Source: an uncultured Collinsella sp. (GTDB taxonomy: Bacteria > Actinomycetota > Coriobacteriia > Coriobacteriales > Coriobacteriaceae). Taken from it: a stretch of 16,671 nucleotides of DNA. Where the stretch lies: assembly GCA_958407465.1 (NCBI GenBank), contig CATYIV010000039.1, forward strand, positions 1 through 16,671, in the 5' to 3' direction. Shown here piece by piece: positions 13,831 through 16,671 of the stretch (positions are counted from its first letter, which is position 1; each line of letters opens with the position of its first letter). The translations under genes were made by a program, and so were the position numbers. Below the pieces are notes generated by a model. The model ran no database searches. It saw only the letters and a list, made by a program, of their open reading frames with translations, and was not told the origin of the DNA.

Positions 13831-14331
13831 ATGGATATCCAACTTAAGACGGGATGCTTTGATGACGCGGCGTTGGTGCGCCGCGTCGTTTTTATGGACG
13901 AGCAGGGCTACGAGAATGAGTTCGACGCTATCGACGAGGATCAGAACTGCATTCATGTGACGCTCTATGTAGACGGCGAGCTTGCCGGTTGCTCGCGCGT
14001 GTTTCCCGAGGAGCTTGAGCGCGTGGCTGACGCAGAGGCCCCGGTGTTGCCGGCATGCGACATGGACGAAGGCGTTGCGGCGGGGGAGGCCTACATTATG
14101 GGGCGCGTCGCCGTGCTGCCGGCTATGCGTCGTCGCGGACTGGCGAGTGCGATCGTCGAGGCCAGTGCTTCGTGTGCACGCGATGCCGGCGCTAAGCTTA
14201 TTAAGCTGCATGCGCAGGAATACGTGTTGCCGCTCTATGCAAAGGCGGGCTACACGCAAATTGCCCCGGTAGATTACGAAGACGAGGGCCAGCCCCATGT
14301 CTGGATGGCCAAGCGCGTAGATGGCAGATAG
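13831..14331 (+). CDS. GNAT-family N-acetyltransferase (ElaA/YjcF-like)
   Basis: 166 residues. ATG 13831 chosen because GAAAGGG (13819-13825) lies just upstream; an in-frame TTG at 13813 lacks such a site. The N-terminal VRRVVFMDEQGYENEFDAIDEDQNCIHV matches the ElaA/YjcF-type pattern (R..VF..EQ....E.D..D). GRVAVLPAMRRRGLASAIVEA (91-111) is the acetyl-CoA pyrophosphate-binding motif, and LHAQEYVLPLYAKAGY is the typical final strand-helix. The acceptor substrate cannot be told from sequence. Residues 60-88 form an acidic insertion between strands. It is separated from the phosphatase gene by 39 bases and may be cotranscribed, but functional linkage is not implied. The stop codon lies in a repeat-like sequence. 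Confidence 0.88.
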   Translation: MDIQLKTGCFDDAALVRRVVFMDEQGYENEFDAIDEDQNCIHVTLYVDGELAGCSRVFPEELERVADAEAPVLPACDMDEGVAAGEAYIMGRVAVLPAMRRRGLASAIVEASASCARDAGAKLIKLHAQEYVLPLYAKAGYTQIAPVDYEDEGQPHVWMAKRVDGR

Positions 14332-14371
14332 GGACGTTCCTTTTCTGCCGGCAGCTGGGGACACTCCTTGG
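14323..14371. repeat. Repeat-like intergenic element overlapping the acetyltransferase stop codon
   Basis: Contains GGCAGA (14323-14328) inverted against TCTGCC (14344-14349), a near-palindromic GGGACGTTCC, and a second related half GGGGACACTCC. From memory, paired 'GGGACGTTCC / GGGGACACTCC' intergenic sequences are frequent in Coriobacteriia, but I could not check this. It may serve as a terminator-like 3' end for the acetyltransferase. Confidence 0.45.
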
Positions 14372-14395
14372 CAATTGACGCATTGGAGCGCTCGG

Positions 14396-14447
14396 ACATA
14401 CAGTTTTTCGATTCCGTATGTATATATGCGCGCTATTGGGTTATAAA
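14396..14447 (+). promoter_or_regulatory. Promoter region of htpG with an inverted repeat
   Basis: TATAAA (14442-14447) is a good -10 box; the -35 position (TGTATA, 14419-14424) is weak. ACATAC (14396-14401) and GTATGT (14416-14421) are inverted around 14 bases and overlap the -35, as an operator might. No CIRCE element is seen. Confidence 0.45.
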
Positions 14448-14468
14448 ATCTAAGTCTGAACATAGCAG

Positions 14469-14509
14469 GTCTGCGATGCGGCTCGGGCAACCGGGCCGTT
14501 TTTGCGGAC
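14469..14509 (+). terminator. Terminator-like hairpin (possible attenuator) in the htpG leader
   Basis: CGGCTCGG (14479-14486), loop GCAA, CCGGGCCG (14491-14498), then TTTTT (14499-14503): an 8-bp stem with one G-U pair and a U-tract. A second outer stem, GTCTGC (14469-14474) with GCGGAC (14504-14509), could enclose it and bury the U-tract. It lies after the candidate htpG promoter and before its ribosome-binding site. It may end upstream transcripts, act as an attenuator, or terminate a short leader RNA. Confidence 0.6.
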
Positions 14510-14533
14510 GGGGGTAGCGCGAAAGGACTGCAC

Positions 14534-16558
14534 ATGCGTCAATTTAAGACCGAGAGCAAAAAACTGCTCGACCTCATGATCAACTCCATCTACACCAATA
14601 AGGAAATCTTCCTGCGCGAGCTTATCTCTAACGCGAGCGACGCCGTCGACAAGCTCAACTTTAAGAGCCTGCAGGATCCGAGCGTCAAGATCAACCAGGG
14701 CGACCTGGCCATTCGCGTCTCCTTTGATAAAGACGCCCGCACCATTACCATCTCGGATAACGGCATTGGCATGACCGCCGAGGAGCTCGAGCGCAATCTG
14801 GGCACCATCGCCCATTCCGGCTCCGAGGAGTTTAAGACCGAGAACGCCGAGCAGCAGGGCTCCGATGTCGACATCATCGGCCAGTTTGGCGTGGGCTTCT
14901 ACTCGGCTTTTATGGTCGCCAGCCATGTGAAGGTCGTCAGCCGCGCCTACGGCGAGGATGTCGCCCATGTGTGGGAATCCGACGGTCTTGAGGGCTACAC
15001 CATCGAGGACGGCGAGCGTGCCGAGCACGGTACCGATGTCATCCTGACGCTGCGCGAGAACGAGAAGCTCGATGCCGACGGCGAGGCCGAGACCTACGAT
15101 CGCTTCCTGACCGAGTGGGGCCTCAAGAGCCTAATTCAGCAGTACAGTAACTATGTGCGTTACCCGATCCAGATGATGGTGTCCAAGAGCCGCCAGAAGC
15201 CCAAGCCCGAGGATGCTGGCGATGACTACACGCCCGAGTACGAGGACTACCAGGAGCTCGAGACCGTCAACTCCATGACGCCGATCTGGAAGAAGCACAG
15301 CTCCGATGTCGAGCAGAAGGACTACGACGAGTTCTACAAGTCCACGTTCCACGACTTTGACGATCCTGCGCGCACCATCAGCTTCCATGCCGAGGGCACG
15401 CTCGAGTACGATGCCCTGCTGTTTGTGCCGGGCCGCGCGCCGTTCGATCTGTACAGCAAGGATTACGAGAAGGGTCTGGCACTCTACAGCTCCAACGTCC
15501 TGATCATGGAGAAGTGCGACGACCTGCTGCCCGACTACTACAACTTTGTCCGCGGCGTCGTGGATTCCGCCGATGTGTCGCTCAACATCTCGCGTGAGAC
15601 GCTGCAGCAGAACCGTCAGCTCAAGGCCATCGCCAAGCGTGTGGAAAAGAAGATCACCGCCGACCTTGAGGATATGCGTGACAACGACCGCGAGGCCTAC
15701 GAGAAGTTCTTTGAGAACTTTGGCCGCGGTCTTAAGTACGGCATCTACTCGAGCTATGGCATGAAGGCCGATGAGCTCGCCGATCTGTTGCTGTTCTGGT
15801 CTGCCAAGGAACAGAAGATGATTACCCTGGCCGAGTATGCCAAGGGCATGCCCGAGGATCAGAAGGCCATCTACTACGCCGCCGGCGACTCGCGTGAGCG
15901 CTTGGCCAAGATGCCCGTGGTAAAGGGCGTGCTCGACCGCGGCTATGACGTGCTGCTGCTGACGCAGGACGTGGATGAGTTCACCTTCCAGGCTATGCGT
16001 GAGTACGTTGCCGCCGATATGCCCAAGATCTACGAGGACGATGCCGCCCGCGAGGCTGCCGAGAAGGCCGTGGCCGATGGTGCCGAGCCCGAGGTTGAGG
16101 ATCGTCACCTGGAGCTCAAGAACGTCGCAACCGGTGATCTTGACCTGGCGACCGAGGACGAGAAAAAGGAGGCCGAGGACGCCACCAAGGAGAACGAGGA
16201 CCTCTTTAACGCCATGAAGGAGGCACTCGGCGACAAGGTCGAGAAGGTTGCCGTCTCTGCGCGCCTGACCGATGCTCCCGCGTGCATCACCACCGAGGGC
16301 CCGCTTTCGCTCGAGATGGAGAAGGTGCTCCAGAAGGGTCCCGAGGGCGCGCCCGACGGTATGCCCAAGAGCCAGCGCGTGCTCGAGCTCAACGCCAAGC
16401 ACCCGGTCTTTTCCAAGCTCGTCGCCGCTCAGAAGGCGGGCGACGCCGACAAGATCAAGCAGTACTCCGGTTTGCTCTATGACCAGGCCCTGCTGGTCGA
16501 GGGCATTCTGCCCGAGGACCCCGTTGCCTTCGCAGCAGCTGTTTGCAACTTGATGTAG
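14534..16558 (+). CDS. htpG: Molecular chaperone HtpG (Hsp90)
   Basis: 674 residues; ATG preceded by GAAAGGA (14521-14527). The GHKL ATPase domain carries catalytic E29 (FLRELISNASDA), D75 (SDNGIGM, nucleotide binding) and the lid/glycine motif GQFGVGFYSAFM (116-127). The middle domain includes LFVPGRAPFDLY and NISRETLQQNRQLKAI, with the Arg-Gln pair that contacts ATP. The C-terminal dimerisation domain ends LLVEGILPEDPVAFAAAVCNLM. It is about 50 residues longer than E. coli HtpG (624), with acidic, Lys/Glu-rich insertions around residues 495-560. Codon use is strongly C-ending, as expected for an abundant protein. Single gene with its own promoter. Cytoplasmic ATP-driven folding of client proteins. 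Confidence 0.97.
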   Translation: MRQFKTESKKLLDLMINSIYTNKEIFLRELISNASDAVDKLNFKSLQDPSVKINQGDLAIRVSFDKDARTITISDNGIGMTAEELERNLGTIAHSGSEEFKTENAEQQGSDVDIIGQFGVGFYSAFMVASHVKVVSRAYGEDVAHVWESDGLEGYTIEDGERAEHGTDVILTLRENEKLDADGEAETYDRFLTEWGLKSLIQQYSNYVRYPIQMMVSKSRQKPKPEDAGDDYTPEYEDYQELETVNSMTPIWKKHSSDVEQKDYDEFYKSTFHDFDDPARTISFHAEGTLEYDALLFVPGRAPFDLYSKDYEKGLALYSSNVLIMEKCDDLLPDYYNFVRGVVDSADVSLNISRETLQQNRQLKAIAKRVEKKITADLEDMRDNDREAYEKFFENFGRGLKYGIYSSYGMKADELADLLLFWSAKEQKMITLAEYAKGMPEDQKAIYYAAGDSRERLAKMPVVKGVLDRGYDVLLLTQDVDEFTFQAMREYVAADMPKIYEDDAAREAAEKAVADGAEPEVEDRHLELKNVATGDLDLATEDEKKEAEDATKENEDLFNAMKEALGDKVEKVAVSARLTDAPACITTEGPLSLEMEKVLQKGPEGAPDGMPKSQRVLELNAKHPVFSKLVAAQKAGDADKIKQYSGLLYDQALLVEGILPEDPVAFAAAVCNLM

Positions 16559-16566
16559 TTAGGTAT

Positions 16567-16592
16567 TTACGCGGTTTTACCAAACCGCGTAA
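16567..16592 (+). terminator. Hairpin after htpG, possible terminator
   Basis: TTACGCGGTTT (16567-16577), loop TACC, AAACCGCGTAA (16582-16592): a perfect 11-bp stem starting 9 bases after the stop codon. There is no T-run after it, so it may protect the 3' end or work as a non-canonical terminator. Confidence 0.5.
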
Positions 16593-16596
16593 CGGC

Positions 16597-16651
16597 TCGA
16601 CGCTGCCCTCAGTTCCGCCGTTCTAACGAACGGCGGACCAGTCGACGCTGC
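16597..16651. repeat. Hairpin flanked by 10-bp direct repeats
   Basis: TCCGCCGTTC (16614-16623), loop TAAC, GAACGGCGGA (16628-16637) is a perfect 10-bp stem. It is flanked by identical TCGACGCTGC copies at 16597-16606 and 16642-16651. No coding gene is evident in the remaining bases to the window end. Confidence 0.6.
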
Positions 16652-16671
16652 GCGGGCGCCAGAGCGAACAA

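Noticed and set aside
15131..16402. A 423-codon minus-strand frame over htpG
   Set aside because: Antisense shadow of a highly biased coding sequence; no domain and no start signal.

Overview
The window looks like chromosomal DNA of a Gram-positive, moderately GC-rich actinobacterium, most likely class Coriobacteriia and possibly Collinsella. That rests on protein flavour (VanR/VanS-like pair, split CpsC/CpsD tyrosine kinase module, PBP5-type carboxypeptidase), GC-ending codons and the style of the intergenic repeats. It is inference; no 16S or marker search was possible.

Layout. 1-453: tRNA-Arg(ACG), its terminator, and a downstream block in which the tRNA 3' tail, the terminator and an inverted T-arm recur 190-191 bp later, with a structured core between. 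454-2895: large TPR-containing protein of unknown function. 2986-4330: AAA+ ATPase with a C-terminal winged helix, preceded by a 19-bp tandem repeat and followed by two inverted pairs of a 16-20 bp motif. 4376-4807: tRNA-Ser(GCT) with the same unusual downstream architecture as tRNA-Arg, then the terminator of the convergent carboxypeptidase gene. 4833-8331: secreted D-Ala-D-Ala carboxypeptidase (minus strand) divergent from a VanR/VanS-like two-component pair. 8435-11531: PstB phosphate-transport ATPase followed by a PhoB/PhoR-like pair. 11727-13791: CpsC-CpsD-CpsB polysaccharide tyrosine-phosphorylation module with no glycosyltransferases nearby. 13831-14331: GNAT acetyltransferase. 14534-16558: HtpG (Hsp90), with a terminator-like hairpin in its leader.

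How the genes fit together. The centre reads as a cell-envelope and nutrient-sensing cluster: a wall-trimming enzyme beside a VanRS-like sensor, a phosphate-import ATPase beside a phosphate-type sensor, then a phospho-tyrosine switch for surface polysaccharide. The flanks carry housekeeping genes.

The most unusual signal is not a protein. Both tRNA loci, for unrelated tRNAs, share the order tRNA / terminator / inverted T-arm / multi-hairpin core / copy of that same tRNA's 3' tail with CCA / second terminator / second inverted T-arm, with a period of 190-191 bp. The cores share a hairpin with compensatory base changes. This looks like an undescribed tRNA-tail-associated structured element.
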